Assembly: GCF_014192015.1 (NCBI RefSeq)
Contig: NZ_JACHXJ010000004.1
Location: 186,001-250,000, forward strand
Direction: 5' to 3'
Source of the DNA: Paenibacillus rhizosphaerae
Lineage (GTDB): Bacteria; Bacillota; Bacilli; Paenibacillales; Paenibacillaceae
Length of the DNA stretch: 64,000 bases
The translations under genes were made by a program, and so were the position numbers. Under the pieces are notes generated by a model that made no database searches, was not told where the DNA came from, and worked only from the letters and a program-made list of their open reading frames with translations. Below, one piece after another: positions 50,312-59,592 of the stretch. Each line of letters opens with the position of its first letter. The first letter of the stretch is position 1.

Positions 50312-51748
50312 ATGAATAAATATGATGTCATTGTCGTTGGAGCCGGTCCAGCCGGTATTTTTGCCTGTTATGAATTTGCGTTGAAGGCGCCTCATCTGAA
50401 GGTGCTCCTGGTAGATAAAGGGCATGATATTTACCGCCGCAGCTGTCCAATTCTGGAGGACAAAATCAAGTTATGTCCACCCGCCGGCGGCCGTAAGGAG
50501 TTTGCGGGCTGCGTACCGGCCTGCTCGATCACAGCTGGCTTTGGCGGAGCCGGAGCTTACAGCGACGGAAAATTCAACATTACGACCGAATTTGGCGGCT
50601 GGATGACAGACTATCTTCCTCCATCCAAAGTGCTCGAGTTGATCCAGTACGTTGACGAGCTGAACCTGCAGCATGGCGCTACGACGAATATTACCGATCC
50701 GACGACGGATGTCATCCGGGGCATTGAGCAGCGCGGTTATGCGGCGGGTCTGAAGCTGCTGCGGGCACAGGTGCGGCATCTCGGTACCGAGCAGAACCTG
50801 GAAATTTTAAAATCGATCTACGAGTTTCTGAACACGCGCATCGACATGATGTTCAAGGCCGAGGTGGAAGACATACTCACCGTCAAGGAAGACGGCGTTC
50901 ACACGGTACAGGGCATCGTCCTGAAGAACGGGGACACCTATGAGGCGGACCGCGTCATCATCGCCCCCGGCCGGGACGGGTCGGCTTGGCTGACAAGCAT
51001 ACTGAAGAAGCGCCGGCTCAAAATGTATAACAACCAGGTCGACGTCGGCGTTCGCGTCGAAACCTCCGACGTGGTGATGTCGGAAATCAACCAGCATCTG
51101 TACGAGGGAAAATTCGTTTTTAACACGTCGGTCGGCACACGGGTCCGGACATTCTGCAGCAACCCTTCCGGCCATGTCGTGGTCGAGAACCACAGCGGAG
51201 CCATGGCGGCCAACGGCCATTCTTTCAAGGATCCGGCGCTGGGCTCGTCCAACACGAACTTTGCGCTGCTCGTCTCGCATAAATTTACGGAACCGTTTGA
51301 TAAGCCGAATGAGTATGCGCGTGAAATATGTAAACGGGCCAACGATCTCTCCAATGGTGGGATCATCGTCCAGAAATACGGGGATATTTTGCGCGGACGG
51401 CGCTCGACCGAAGGGCGGATCCGGGAAGGATTTCTGGAGCCCACTCTGAAAGAGGCTGTGCCCGGGGACTTGGGTCTTGTCCTGCCTTACAACACGATGA
51501 GAAGCCTGATCGAAATGATCGAAGCGCTGGACCATGTCACGCCGGGAATTGCTTCGGAGCATACGTTATTCTACGGTGTCGAGGCCAAGTTCTACTCCGC
51601 CCGTCCAAAGCTGTCGGAGACGCTGGAGACGGAAATCCGCGGGCTGTACTGCGGCGGTGACGGAGCGGGGATCACGCGCGGTCTGGCTCAAGCCGGAGCG
51701 GCCGGCGTGTGGATTGCCCGCGGGATTGTGGAGTCGCTGTCCCGGTAA
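50312..51748 (+). CDS. FAD-dependent oxidoreductase (uncharacterised dehydrogenase, COG2509-like)
   Basis: Flavoprotein of 478 aa. The FAD-binding Rossmann motif VVGAGPAGIF lies at about residues 8-17, followed by a cysteine-containing region (RRSCPILEDKIKLCPPAGGRKEFAGCVPAC) and GFGGAGAYSDGKFN near 85-98. The C-terminal FAD motif GLYCGGDGAGITRGLAQAGAAG closes the fold. It resembles the uncharacterised FAD dehydrogenase group (COG2509). The start at 50312 has GGAGG 6 nt upstream; the preceding ATG at 50309 is too close. Control by a guanine-class riboswitch and PurR-box-like sites points to a role in purine metabolism or salvage, although the family has no known purine substrate to my knowledge. 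Confidence 0.9.
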   Translation: MNKYDVIVVGAGPAGIFACYEFALKAPHLKVLLVDKGHDIYRRSCPILEDKIKLCPPAGGRKEFAGCVPACSITAGFGGAGAYSDGKFNITTEFGGWMTDYLPPSKVLELIQYVDELNLQHGATTNITDPTTDVIRGIEQRGYAAGLKLLRAQVRHLGTEQNLEILKSIYEFLNTRIDMMFKAEVEDILTVKEDGVHTVQGIVLKNGDTYEADRVIIAPGRDGSAWLTSILKKRRLKMYNNQVDVGVRVETSDVVMSEINQHLYEGKFVFNTSVGTRVRTFCSNPSGHVVVENHSGAMAANGHSFKDPALGSSNTNFALLVSHKFTEPFDKPNEYAREICKRANDLSNGGIIVQKYGDILRGRRSTEGRIREGFLEPTLKEAVPGDLGLVLPYNTMRSLIEMIEALDHVTPGIASEHTLFYGVEAKFYSARPKLSETLETEIRGLYCGGDGAGITRGLAQAGAAGVWIARGIVESLSR

Positions 51749-51772
51749 GTAACAGCATATAGAAATCGGTGA

Positions 51773-51807
51773 GATTCCTGCCTGAGCGATAGGCGGGAAT
51801 CTTTTTT
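51773..51807 (+). terminator. Terminator after FAD oxidoreductase gene
   Basis: Stem GATTCCTGCCT (51773-51783) / AGGCGGGAATC (51791-51801), 7-nt loop, followed by TTTTTT. Confidence 0.88.
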
Positions 51808-51952
51808 ACGTCAAAAGAAGAAACCTTGCCTGCTCGCGCCCTGAAATAGAAATATTTTACTAGTCGGAAGCTTTTAATCAGGATAAGATCGATGCAGAGC
51901 AATTCAGCGTAGTGGTTTGCATCCATTCATAAATACATAGGAGGAATGAAAT

Positions 51953-53476
51953 TTGCAGGGGTACGGTAAAAGGTGGGTTACCGCCGCGTTGACGCTGTGC
52001 ATGGCACTTGGTATGCCTTCCCTGGCTTTGGGTGCAGGGGTCAGAGAGGACTCGGCATGGCTCAGCGTCAGCACTTGGCAGCCGGATGCTACCGCCAGCA
52101 CGAAGGGGGAATTGCTCGCCGCGGGATGGGTTGGAAACGGCAGGGCACTGACCTTGAAGGACGGCGGCGTGCTGGTGTCCGACACGGTGAACCACGTGAT
52201 ATGGAAGGTCAGCGGCACGAAGCGGACCGTTTATGCGGGAATGCGGTTTGCGGGTTATAACGAGAGCGCCAAGCCGCTGGGTGGATTGCTGGACGGGGCT
52301 GCGAATACCGCGCTGTTTAATCAGCCGATGGGCATGGATACGGATACCGCCGGCAATTTGTACGTCGCCGACTCGGGGAACCATGCGATCCGCAAAATCA
52401 CCCCTACGGGGCAGGTCAGCACGCTGGCAGGCAATGGAGTCCAGGGACTTCAAGACGGGGCTGGTTCGGCCGCCGCGTTTTATACGCCTGAGGACGTGGC
52501 CGTGGCAAAGGATGGATCGGTGTATGTTGCCGATACGCTGAATCATGTGATTCGGAAAATCACGGCAGACGGCACGGTCAGTACGCTTACCGGCGCCTCC
52601 AGCCGTGTTGTGGAAGTTTACCCGGGAGTGGCGTCATTCGCTGGCGACTACAAGGACGGGGCACTGAAGGATGCGCGGTTTAACGAGCCGTCGGGGCTGG
52701 CGCTCGACGATGAGGGGAATCTCTACGTCAGTGACTCCGGCAACCAGGTCATTCGCTATATTAACCTGAAAACCGGCATGGTCACGACGGTCGCCGGATT
52801 GGCAGCAGGCGATGGCCAAGGGGCGGCATCAGTGAAACTCTACCGGGACGGAGGCTACCAAGACGGAGCTGCGGCTTCGGCGAAATTTAATCATCCTGCT
52901 GATGTGGACTGGTCCTCCTCACAGCATGAGCTGGTCATTGCCGATTCGCTCAATCAGGTCGTTCGAACGTTGAAAGACGGTCAGGTCCATACACTCGTGG
53001 GCTCTTTGCAGGGAGAAGAAGGGAAGGCAGACGGTGTCGAGAGCACCGCTTTGCTTTCATATCCGCAGGGGGTTGCTGTAAGCCAGGACGGGAGTGTCGG
53101 CTGGATTACCGGAAACGGCTTGCGGCAGTGGAGCCTGTATCGAGAGCCGGATCATAAACCGATGAAGCCGACCGGTGCCGTTTACGTGGCATACAACGCC
53201 CAATGGCTTCAGGCCGATACCCGTGTAACCAAGGACGGCCAGACGCTGATCCCGCTGCGGGCTATCGCATCCGAGCTAGGGCTGAAGCTGGTGTCGGCTA
53301 CCTCTAAGTCCGCTTTGATACAATCGGGGGACCGCATGATTCAGCTGGAAGCCGGCAGCACCGCCCAGTCCATCGACGGGAAGCTGTATGTGCCGATCCG
53401 GACGCTGACGGACCTGCTGGACAAAGACGTGAAATGGCTGGCTTCGGAGAAAACCGTGGTCATCCGTGATAAATAA
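51953..53476 (+). CDS. Secreted NHL-repeat protein with copper-amine-oxidase-like C-terminal domain
   Basis: Exported protein of 507 aa. TTG start with AGGAGG 9 nt upstream; the nearby ATG at 51946 leads quickly to a stop. A signal peptide of about 28 residues (ALGMPSLALG-AG) precedes about five or six NHL beta-propeller repeats (pattern LYVADSGNHAIRKI, VYVADTLNHVIRKI, LYVSDSGNQVIRYI) covering about 60-390. The last 105 residues form a 'copper amine oxidase N-terminal-like' stalk domain (DGQTLIPLRAIASELGLKL; KLYVPIRTLTDLL), common in secreted Paenibacillaceae proteins. NHL propellers usually bind proteins or polysaccharide. It lies 21 bp upstream of the FecR-domain gene and is probably cotranscribed. 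Confidence 0.9.
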   Translation: MQGYGKRWVTAALTLCMALGMPSLALGAGVREDSAWLSVSTWQPDATASTKGELLAAGWVGNGRALTLKDGGVLVSDTVNHVIWKVSGTKRTVYAGMRFAGYNESAKPLGGLLDGAANTALFNQPMGMDTDTAGNLYVADSGNHAIRKITPTGQVSTLAGNGVQGLQDGAGSAAAFYTPEDVAVAKDGSVYVADTLNHVIRKITADGTVSTLTGASSRVVEVYPGVASFAGDYKDGALKDARFNEPSGLALDDEGNLYVSDSGNQVIRYINLKTGMVTTVAGLAAGDGQGAASVKLYRDGGYQDGAAASAKFNHPADVDWSSSQHELVIADSLNQVVRTLKDGQVHTLVGSLQGEEGKADGVESTALLSYPQGVAVSQDGSVGWITGNGLRQWSLYREPDHKPMKPTGAVYVAYNAQWLQADTRVTKDGQTLIPLRAIASELGLKLVSATSKSALIQSGDRMIQLEAGSTAQSIDGKLYVPIRTLTDLLDKDVKWLASEKTVVIRDK

Positions 53477-53497
53477 AGGAAAGGAGTTGAAAACAAC

Positions 53498-55861
53498 GTG
53501 ATACGAGGAAAATTATCTTTGAAAATGGTCAGCACGTCGCTGATTCTGCTGCTCGCATGCTCAGCGGCCTGGACGACCCAGGCTTCTGCCGACAGCGCAC
53601 GCAGCATGACCATCAGCCGCATTGACGGACCGGCTTATATCCAGCAGAGCGGGGGAGCGCTGCGCATTCAGGCGTATCCGGGAATGCTTTTGCATGAGGG
53701 GGACACGCTTGTTACTGAATCCGGTAGTGCGGTTCTGGCCATTCAGGACGAAGGGGACGAAATCACGCTGGCTCCCAACAGCGAAATTCGGATCAAGGTG
53801 CTGACGGGTGGAGCCGTACAATCTACGACTAAGCTGGAGCTGATGTCTGGCCAGGCTTATACGAGCGTGCATGATCTGCGCGAGTCCCGGGATGTGTTTG
53901 AAATGGACGTTCCCGGCCAGAAGCTGGAGGTTAAAGGAACGCAGTTTTTTGTCATTATCAATCCATTGACAGGTATCCCTGATATTGCAGCGGGAGCTGG
54001 AGTGGTCAAGATTTCCGGTACGAACCCCCAAAGCTTTGCCGGCAAGGCCGAATCACCCGTCACTTTATATCCAGCCCAGCAAATCAGCTTAACGCCCGGC
54101 GTGGATCCTTCCCTTCAAACGCCAACAGGTGTCGATATTTCGGATTTCGTTCAGCAGGCCTCACCGGAAATCCTTAAAGCCATCATTCAAAACAAGGCGC
54201 AGATCGACCGGGAGAACCAGGAGCTGATTGAGCAGCAGAAGAAGCAATTGGAACAAGGTAAGCCTAAACCTTCTGATACTTCACAGTCAAACGGGTCAAA
54301 CGACCCCTTTTTGGTAAACCAGCTGGAAGACCTTCAAAAAATCCAGCAAAATTTGAATGTCTTGGTCGGCAACGTAGCCAAGGAGGCGAGTAGTCAGGGT
54401 AAGATCGAAAAAAGTAAATTGGATCCGTTGATAGAACAGGTGAACCGTGGGATTGACGACCCGAACGGAAAAATTGACCTTGGAAATGTGCGTCCGTTTG
54501 ATCCGACCGTGGGATTGGACCCGCAGCTGGAGGCTAAACGCAAAGAGCAGGAGAAGGCTCAGCAGGAGCTGCTGAAGAAGCTTCAGGAACAAGTTCAGCA
54601 ACAGAAGCAGCAGATAAAGGAAACATTGCAACAGCAACAGATACAGGAAATATTGATGCAACAGCAGATGCAGCAGCAATTACAGGCTATCCTTGACAAG
54701 ATCCTGAAAACGCTCGCCGAAATGCAGCAGGCCAACCAGAGGGCAGTAGAGCAAAAGGCTAAGCAGGCCCAGGAGCAGTACATGCAGCAGCTGGGTGCTG
54801 AAGAGAAGAAGCGCTTTGAAGAAGACGCGCAGCGGCGTGATCAGGAGCGGATCCAAATGGGAGGCCAGCAGCCGCCTCCCCCCGCGCAGCCCAATTCCCC
54901 GGGATCAGGCGGTGGGTCGGTAACACCACCGGTGAACCCGCCGGTGGATCCTCCGGTCGATCAGGAGCCTACCGAAATTAAGGCTGTTTTCAACCCGGAT
55001 TTTCCGGAACAAGTGCCGCTCAATGCTTCGCATACGTTCTCGCTTGGATTTAGCAGCGGTCAATCGGATCAGGATACGAAAGTAAAGGTACGAGTGACGT
55101 ACAGCTCTATAACGGGCATCAACTTGTCCGAAACGGATTACACCTATGGGTATGGGAAAAAGGTTATCAAAGAGGGCCAGCTCAGCCCTGATGGCATCGT
55201 CCTAACTAAGGAAGCCGGACCAGACGGGGAAGAAGGGGAAGCCTTTACCCTTGGCGAGCTGAACGGCACGCCAATTACTTTTAGAACCAGATTGCCGGAA
55301 GTCGGCGATTATCGGGTAAGGGTTGAGCTGCTAAAGGATGAAGAGGCTGCCGGCGATCCGCTCGTGACCGTAACAAAAGAGGTCCATGTTTTTGATGAGC
55401 TGTCGACAGAGGTTAACCCAGTAGAGGGCACTGACTTGAATAGAACACTAAGAGTAAAAGCCGGGGGAATCACACCTGAGACCGTCCTAGGTCTGCAGAT
55501 CGATCTTAGAAGAGGGAGTGGGGAGGAATCCGAGGCGGCACCTGGTGCTCAATTCATACTGTGGCATAACGGCGAGGAAGTTGCTATAGGGGAAACGAAT
55601 AGCGACGGGATTGCAGATGTTTTGCTTCCTCCAGATTTGGCAGCGATAAATTTAGGGCTTGTAAATGAGGATGGTCCGACGATGGAGGGAACGGAATTTA
55701 CCTTGCAGATGATTGCTCCGACGATGGATGGAGGGATGGTGCCTGTGCCTGGAGAATATGCTGCGAAAATACAGTGGATGAGGCAAACAGGCAACATTGA
55801 AAATTTAATTCCGCTAGGGCAGGTCTTCATCACTCATTACATAGTACCTCTGACATCCTAA
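53498..55861 (+). CDS. Secreted FecR-domain protein with Gln-rich coiled coil, 787 aa
   Basis: Exported protein. GTG start behind AAAGGAG, with a signal peptide ending near residue 32 (TQASA-DS). A FecR-like domain (about 45-190; EGDTLVTESGSAVLAIQDEGDEITLAPNSEI, VKGTQFFVI) is followed by a long Gln/Lys/Glu-rich coiled coil (about 225-455). Next come a Pro/Gly hinge (PPPPAQPNSPGSGGG...PPVDPPVD) and C-terminal beta-sandwich domains (about 495-787). There is no transmembrane anchor or sortase motif. In other bacteria FecR domains relay signals to sigma factors, but here the domain is extracytoplasmic and fused to a structural rod. A surface architecture role together with the NHL protein is inferred. 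Confidence 0.86.
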   Translation: MIRGKLSLKMVSTSLILLLACSAAWTTQASADSARSMTISRIDGPAYIQQSGGALRIQAYPGMLLHEGDTLVTESGSAVLAIQDEGDEITLAPNSEIRIKVLTGGAVQSTTKLELMSGQAYTSVHDLRESRDVFEMDVPGQKLEVKGTQFFVIINPLTGIPDIAAGAGVVKISGTNPQSFAGKAESPVTLYPAQQISLTPGVDPSLQTPTGVDISDFVQQASPEILKAIIQNKAQIDRENQELIEQQKKQLEQGKPKPSDTSQSNGSNDPFLVNQLEDLQKIQQNLNVLVGNVAKEASSQGKIEKSKLDPLIEQVNRGIDDPNGKIDLGNVRPFDPTVGLDPQLEAKRKEQEKAQQELLKKLQEQVQQQKQQIKETLQQQQIQEILMQQQMQQQLQAILDKILKTLAEMQQANQRAVEQKAKQAQEQYMQQLGAEEKKRFEEDAQRRDQERIQMGGQQPPPPAQPNSPGSGGGSVTPPVNPPVDPPVDQEPTEIKAVFNPDFPEQVPLNASHTFSLGFSSGQSDQDTKVKVRVTYSSITGINLSETDYTYGYGKKVIKEGQLSPDGIVLTKEAGPDGEEGEAFTLGELNGTPITFRTRLPEVGDYRVRVELLKDEEAAGDPLVTVTKEVHVFDELSTEVNPVEGTDLNRTLRVKAGGITPETVLGLQIDLRRGSGEESEAAPGAQFILWHNGEEVAIGETNSDGIADVLLPPDLAAINLGLVNEDGPTMEGTEFTLQMIAPTMDGGMVPVPGEYAAKIQWMRQTGNIENLIPLGQVFITHYIVPLTS

Positions 55862-55891
55862 ATTGTTCTAGCAGAGTTTCACAAACCAACC

Positions 55892-55934
55892 AAACCAACC
55901 CGGACAGGATCCTATCCTGCCGGGTTGGTTTTTT
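55892..55934 (+). terminator. Terminator after FecR-domain gene
   Basis: Stem AAACCAACCCGG (55892-55903) / CCGGGTTGGTTT (55920-55931), extended inside by GGAT/ATCC, followed by Ts. Confidence 0.88.
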
Positions 55935-56009
55935 ATATACCTACCTTTTCTTCCATCTGATACGATGTTGTTGAATTTAATGCTATGAACATTCTGGGGG
56001 TGAACCGCT

Positions 56010-57704
56010 TTGAAATTCATGATTGTAGACGATGAGCCGCGGCACCGCCGGGGCATGGCCGGGATGCTGCTGGCGAGCCGGCCCGGCTGCGAAGTGTTTA
56101 CGGCCGGGGACGGAGCGAAGGCGCTCGAAATGGCCGGCATCGATCGGCCCGAAGTCATATTTACGGATATCCGGATGCCGCAAATGGACGGGCTTACGTT
56201 CCTGCGGCGAGCGAACGAAGCCTTGCCTTACAAGCCGCGGGTCGTAATGCTGTCCGCGTACAACCTTTTCGAATACGCCCAGGAAGCATTGCGGCAGGGG
56301 GCATTTGATTATTTGTTAAAGCCGGTCGATGTCGACAAGCTGGAAGAGGTACTGGCGCGCCTGGAAAAGATCTATCGTGAAGAGCGTGAAGCAAGGGACC
56401 GAACCCAGGCGCTGGAGGAGCAAATGACAGCAGCCTCATTGGCGCATCAAGGGCGTTTGATCCAGCAGTGGCTGTCCGGCAGTCTGAGCGGGGAGGAGGA
56501 GCGGAGTTGGGTTTCGGCCGGCATCGCGGATGGCTCTGGTGTGGTCATCGTTTCGGAGCTGGAGCCGGCCAGCGGGGAGAGGAGCGTCTCTACCGCGGAA
56601 CATTTGGATCGCGGGATGCCATCCGGTTTCCGCGCTTCATCACCTGACATTTACACCGAGCCCCGCTCCATATCTCTGTCGGCCGACAGGCTGCACCGCG
56701 CGTTGGAACGCGCCTGGTCTGCCTTCGGCACGGCCTTGACGATCGCCTGGGATGCGGCGGATTGGGCGCGGCCGAGGTGGGTCACGATCCTTCAAATCGG
56801 TACAAGTCTCGGTGAATGGCGGGAAGAAATCTACAGGGTTACTGCCAATCTTCAAGCAGAGCTTGCTAATGCAGGATACCCTGGGCGATGGGTGCATGCG
56901 ATCGGAGAAGAATGCGTTGATCTAGCCGAGGGGGGCCCTCAGTCTTACAGGACGGCTCTGGCCGCGCTGCCGTATCTGTTTTATGACCAGCATGGGTCCG
57001 TATTGTTCCACGACGAGCTTCTGCCGATGCAGCCGGCATTAACGAGCGATGCCGCAGAGCTGTTTGATCTCCTGAATGCCGGCGATACGGACGGCGCGAA
57101 GGAGCTGTGCCGTACAGCCGTGACTGCCATGTCGGCGGACGGCATGGCCGAACCGCAGTCCGTCAAGGACCAAACCTGTCTGCTCCTGCTGAAGCTGGCA
57201 GACAGCAAATCCGGGTGGGGGATGAACACGTTGACGGAGGAAGCCGTGCGGCAGATCCGTGCTTGCCGGCGATTTGCGGAGCTCCTGGAGATTTTGGATT
57301 CGGTGCTCGGGCAAATGGGCGTCACGCTGAAGGACCAGAAAAAAAGTAAACGTGAGCTCGTGATCGACAGCTGCCTGGAGCTGATGCGCGAGCGGTATAT
57401 GGAAGATTTATCCCTGGAATCGGTGGCGGAATCGTTCCGCTTCAACCCGTCTTATTTCAGCACCTTGTTCAAGGAGGCGACGGGCCGCTCCTTCTCGGAT
57501 GTTCTTATTGAGATCCGGATGCGCAAAGCCGAAGAGCTGCTGCGGGACTCCAGCGGATTAAAGGTGTACGAGATCGCCGAAAGGTGCGGCTTCCGCGATA
57601 CGAAATACTTTTCCCGGAGCTTCAAAAAGCATGTTGGCGCTACGCCCGACGCGTACCGTCATTGGGCCGGACAGCAAAAATCAGGGGAGGGGAGGTCCAG
57701 ATGA
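56010..57704 (+). CDS. AraC-family response regulator, YesN type (long form)
   Basis: Response regulator of 564 aa. TTG start behind GGGGG; an ATG three codons later (56019) is possible but would cut into the first receiver strand. The receiver has acidic residues D7/D8, phosphoacceptor D53 in FTDIRMP and K in YLLKPVD. A central region of about 300 residues with little conservation is typical of long YesN proteins. The C-terminal AraC double helix-turn-helix spans about 460-560 (EDLSLESVAESFRFNPSYFS; CGFRDTKYFSRSFKKHVG). Its stop overlaps the kinase start by 4 bp (ATGA). Likely activates the importer/GH127 genes downstream. Confidence 0.94.
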   Translation: MKFMIVDDEPRHRRGMAGMLLASRPGCEVFTAGDGAKALEMAGIDRPEVIFTDIRMPQMDGLTFLRRANEALPYKPRVVMLSAYNLFEYAQEALRQGAFDYLLKPVDVDKLEEVLARLEKIYREEREARDRTQALEEQMTAASLAHQGRLIQQWLSGSLSGEEERSWVSAGIADGSGVVIVSELEPASGERSVSTAEHLDRGMPSGFRASSPDIYTEPRSISLSADRLHRALERAWSAFGTALTIAWDAADWARPRWVTILQIGTSLGEWREEIYRVTANLQAELANAGYPGRWVHAIGEECVDLAEGGPQSYRTALAALPYLFYDQHGSVLFHDELLPMQPALTSDAAELFDLLNAGDTDGAKELCRTAVTAMSADGMAEPQSVKDQTCLLLLKLADSKSGWGMNTLTEEAVRQIRACRRFAELLEILDSVLGQMGVTLKDQKKSKRELVIDSCLELMRERYMEDLSLESVAESFRFNPSYFSTLFKEATGRSFSDVLIEIRMRKAEELLRDSSGLKVYEIAERCGFRDTKYFSRSFKKHVGATPDAYRHWAGQQKSGEGRSR

Positions 57705-59491
57705 AATTCCGCTCCAGGCTTCTGGCCAGCTATGTGGTTCTCATCGCGCTGCCCCTGCTGCTTCTGAGCTTCATCTATTACCGAAACAGCTTGAGCTCGA
57801 TGCGGGATCAGGCGCAAAACAACGTGCTCGAAATCGTCAAAAAGAGCAATGAGGTCATGGATACGAAGCTGAGGAAAGTAGATCAGGGCAGCTTGGCCTT
57901 GTTCGTGGACCGCGACCTTTTTCGGATCTTCAACCAACTGGATCCTTCCAGACCGTCGGAGCTGCTGAATGCGGACAGGCAGGTGTCGGCCATCCTGAGC
58001 AAGTATTTTACGCAAAATGAGGATGTGTACACGTACCAGCTGTGGACTTCCTATTACAGTTTCGGTTCGCAGCGGAATCTTCCGCAGGGGGATCCGACCC
58101 GCACGGCGCTGTATCAGGAGGCAGAGACGGCACATGGCAAAATGGTCTGGTACCCTACCTACAATTTCGTCCAAATGTTCGATCAGCCCTGGCTGCAAAA
58201 CAGCGATATCGAATACCGGTACATGTTTTCCGCCACCCGGCTGATGGAATTTTCCTATGTCGATAATTCTACGCTTGCAAGGCTGGATCCGGACGTGGAG
58301 CGGCCGGTGCTGACAATCGGCTTTAAAGCGGACTTCTTCAACTCCCAATTTGATCAAAGCATTCCCGCGGGTTCGAGTTATTTGGTGATTGATCCGGATA
58401 ACAAGGTCGTGGCGAGCTCGGACGCCTCCCAAGTGACCCAAGTGTTCAATGAACAATGGGTGAACGCCATTCGCAAGGCGGGCAGCGGGACGCAGCGATT
58501 GGTCCTGAACGGCAAAAAGACGATCTTGTGCTTCGACCGCTCCGCCGTGACCGGCTGGCTCTCGGTGGTCATGATTCCGGAATCCACCCTCGTCCGCGGC
58601 TTTATTCCGACCATCCGCACGTCGACCATCGTGCTGGCTGCGCTTCTGGCATTGATTGCGTACTTATTCGCTTACTTTATCGTCCGCAAAATGACAGGCC
58701 CGATCCGGCAGCTATTTACCGCCATGCGCTCGGTGGGCGAAGGGGACTTTCAGACCCGGGTAGAGGTCCGGACCCATGACGAATTCGGGGTGCTGCTGCA
58801 GCGGTTCAACCGGATGAACTCGCGCATCGAAACGCTGGTAAAGGAAAATTACGAAATCCGGATCAAGGAGAAAGAGGCGGAAATCATGGCGCTCAATATG
58901 CAGATGAACCCGCATTTTCTCTACAATACGCTCAACATCATGAACTGGATGGCCATCGAATCGGGACAGAGGGAGCTGAACCGGATGCTCGTCCGCCTGT
59001 CCAATATGCTGCATTACACCTCGCGCAAGGACTGGGGGGCCGTAACGGTGGCCGAGGAGCTCGAGTGGATGAAGGACTATTTTTACATTATGGAGGCCCG
59101 CTTTGAATCGAAGTTTACGGTTCATTTTGACATCGCTGCCGAGCTGCTGGATACGCCGGTACCAAGGCTGTTGTTTCAGCCGTTCGTCGAAAATGCCATT
59201 CTCCACGGTTTTGAGCAGATGGAAGAAGGGGGACGCATCGAAGTTACCGGAAAGATCAAGGATGGAGCCCGCGTGCTGGAGGTGTCGGATAACGGGCGCG
59301 GCATGAGCCGGGAAACGGTTCAGCGGATTTTGTATGCAGAGTCCGCCTCCATCGGCATCAAAAACACGATTTCCCGCATTCGTCTCGCATATGGGGACGA
59401 GTACGGCATCGATATCGAATCCGCTGTAGGCCAGGGAACAAGGGTGATCATCACACTTCCCCACGTTCCTAATCAAAGTCCACCATTCTAA
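57701..59491 (+). CDS. Sensor histidine kinase, YesM type
   Basis: Membrane sensor kinase of 596 aa. The start at 57701 has GGGGAGG immediately upstream and begins MKFRSRLLASYVVLIALPLLL, the first membrane helix. A dCache-like extracellular domain (about 35-305), second helix (about 308-328) and HAMP follow. The phosphoacceptor motif NMQMNPHFLYNTLN has His near 405. HATPase motifs are ENAILHGFEQ and DNGRGMS. Partner of the overlapping AraC-type regulator gene. The inferred stimulus is an extracellular sugar, given the ABC importer and arabinofuranosidase that follow. Confidence 0.94.
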   Translation: MKFRSRLLASYVVLIALPLLLLSFIYYRNSLSSMRDQAQNNVLEIVKKSNEVMDTKLRKVDQGSLALFVDRDLFRIFNQLDPSRPSELLNADRQVSAILSKYFTQNEDVYTYQLWTSYYSFGSQRNLPQGDPTRTALYQEAETAHGKMVWYPTYNFVQMFDQPWLQNSDIEYRYMFSATRLMEFSYVDNSTLARLDPDVERPVLTIGFKADFFNSQFDQSIPAGSSYLVIDPDNKVVASSDASQVTQVFNEQWVNAIRKAGSGTQRLVLNGKKTILCFDRSAVTGWLSVVMIPESTLVRGFIPTIRTSTIVLAALLALIAYLFAYFIVRKMTGPIRQLFTAMRSVGEGDFQTRVEVRTHDEFGVLLQRFNRMNSRIETLVKENYEIRIKEKEAEIMALNMQMNPHFLYNTLNIMNWMAIESGQRELNRMLVRLSNMLHYTSRKDWGAVTVAEELEWMKDYFYIMEARFESKFTVHFDIAAELLDTPVPRLLFQPFVENAILHGFEQMEEGGRIEVTGKIKDGARVLEVSDNGRGMSRETVQRILYAESASIGIKNTISRIRLAYGDEYGIDIESAVGQGTRVIITLPHVPNQSPPF

Positions 59492-59504
59492 CAATATTCC
59501 GGTT

Positions 59505-59519
59505 TTGAAAGCGCTGCCC
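59505..59519. promoter_or_regulatory. cre-like site before the third ABC operon
   Basis: TTGAAAGCGCTGCCC matches WTGNAANCGNWNNCW at 14 of 15 positions. It lies in the 100-bp gap between the kinase and the binding-protein gene, a fitting position for CcpA control. No clear -35/-10 pair was identified there. Confidence 0.5.
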
Positions 59520-59592
59520 AAAATCTATAATCAAAAGCAACATAGGCTGCAGCTATGAAATCATTCGTATAGCAGGAGAGGGGTTAAAGTTC

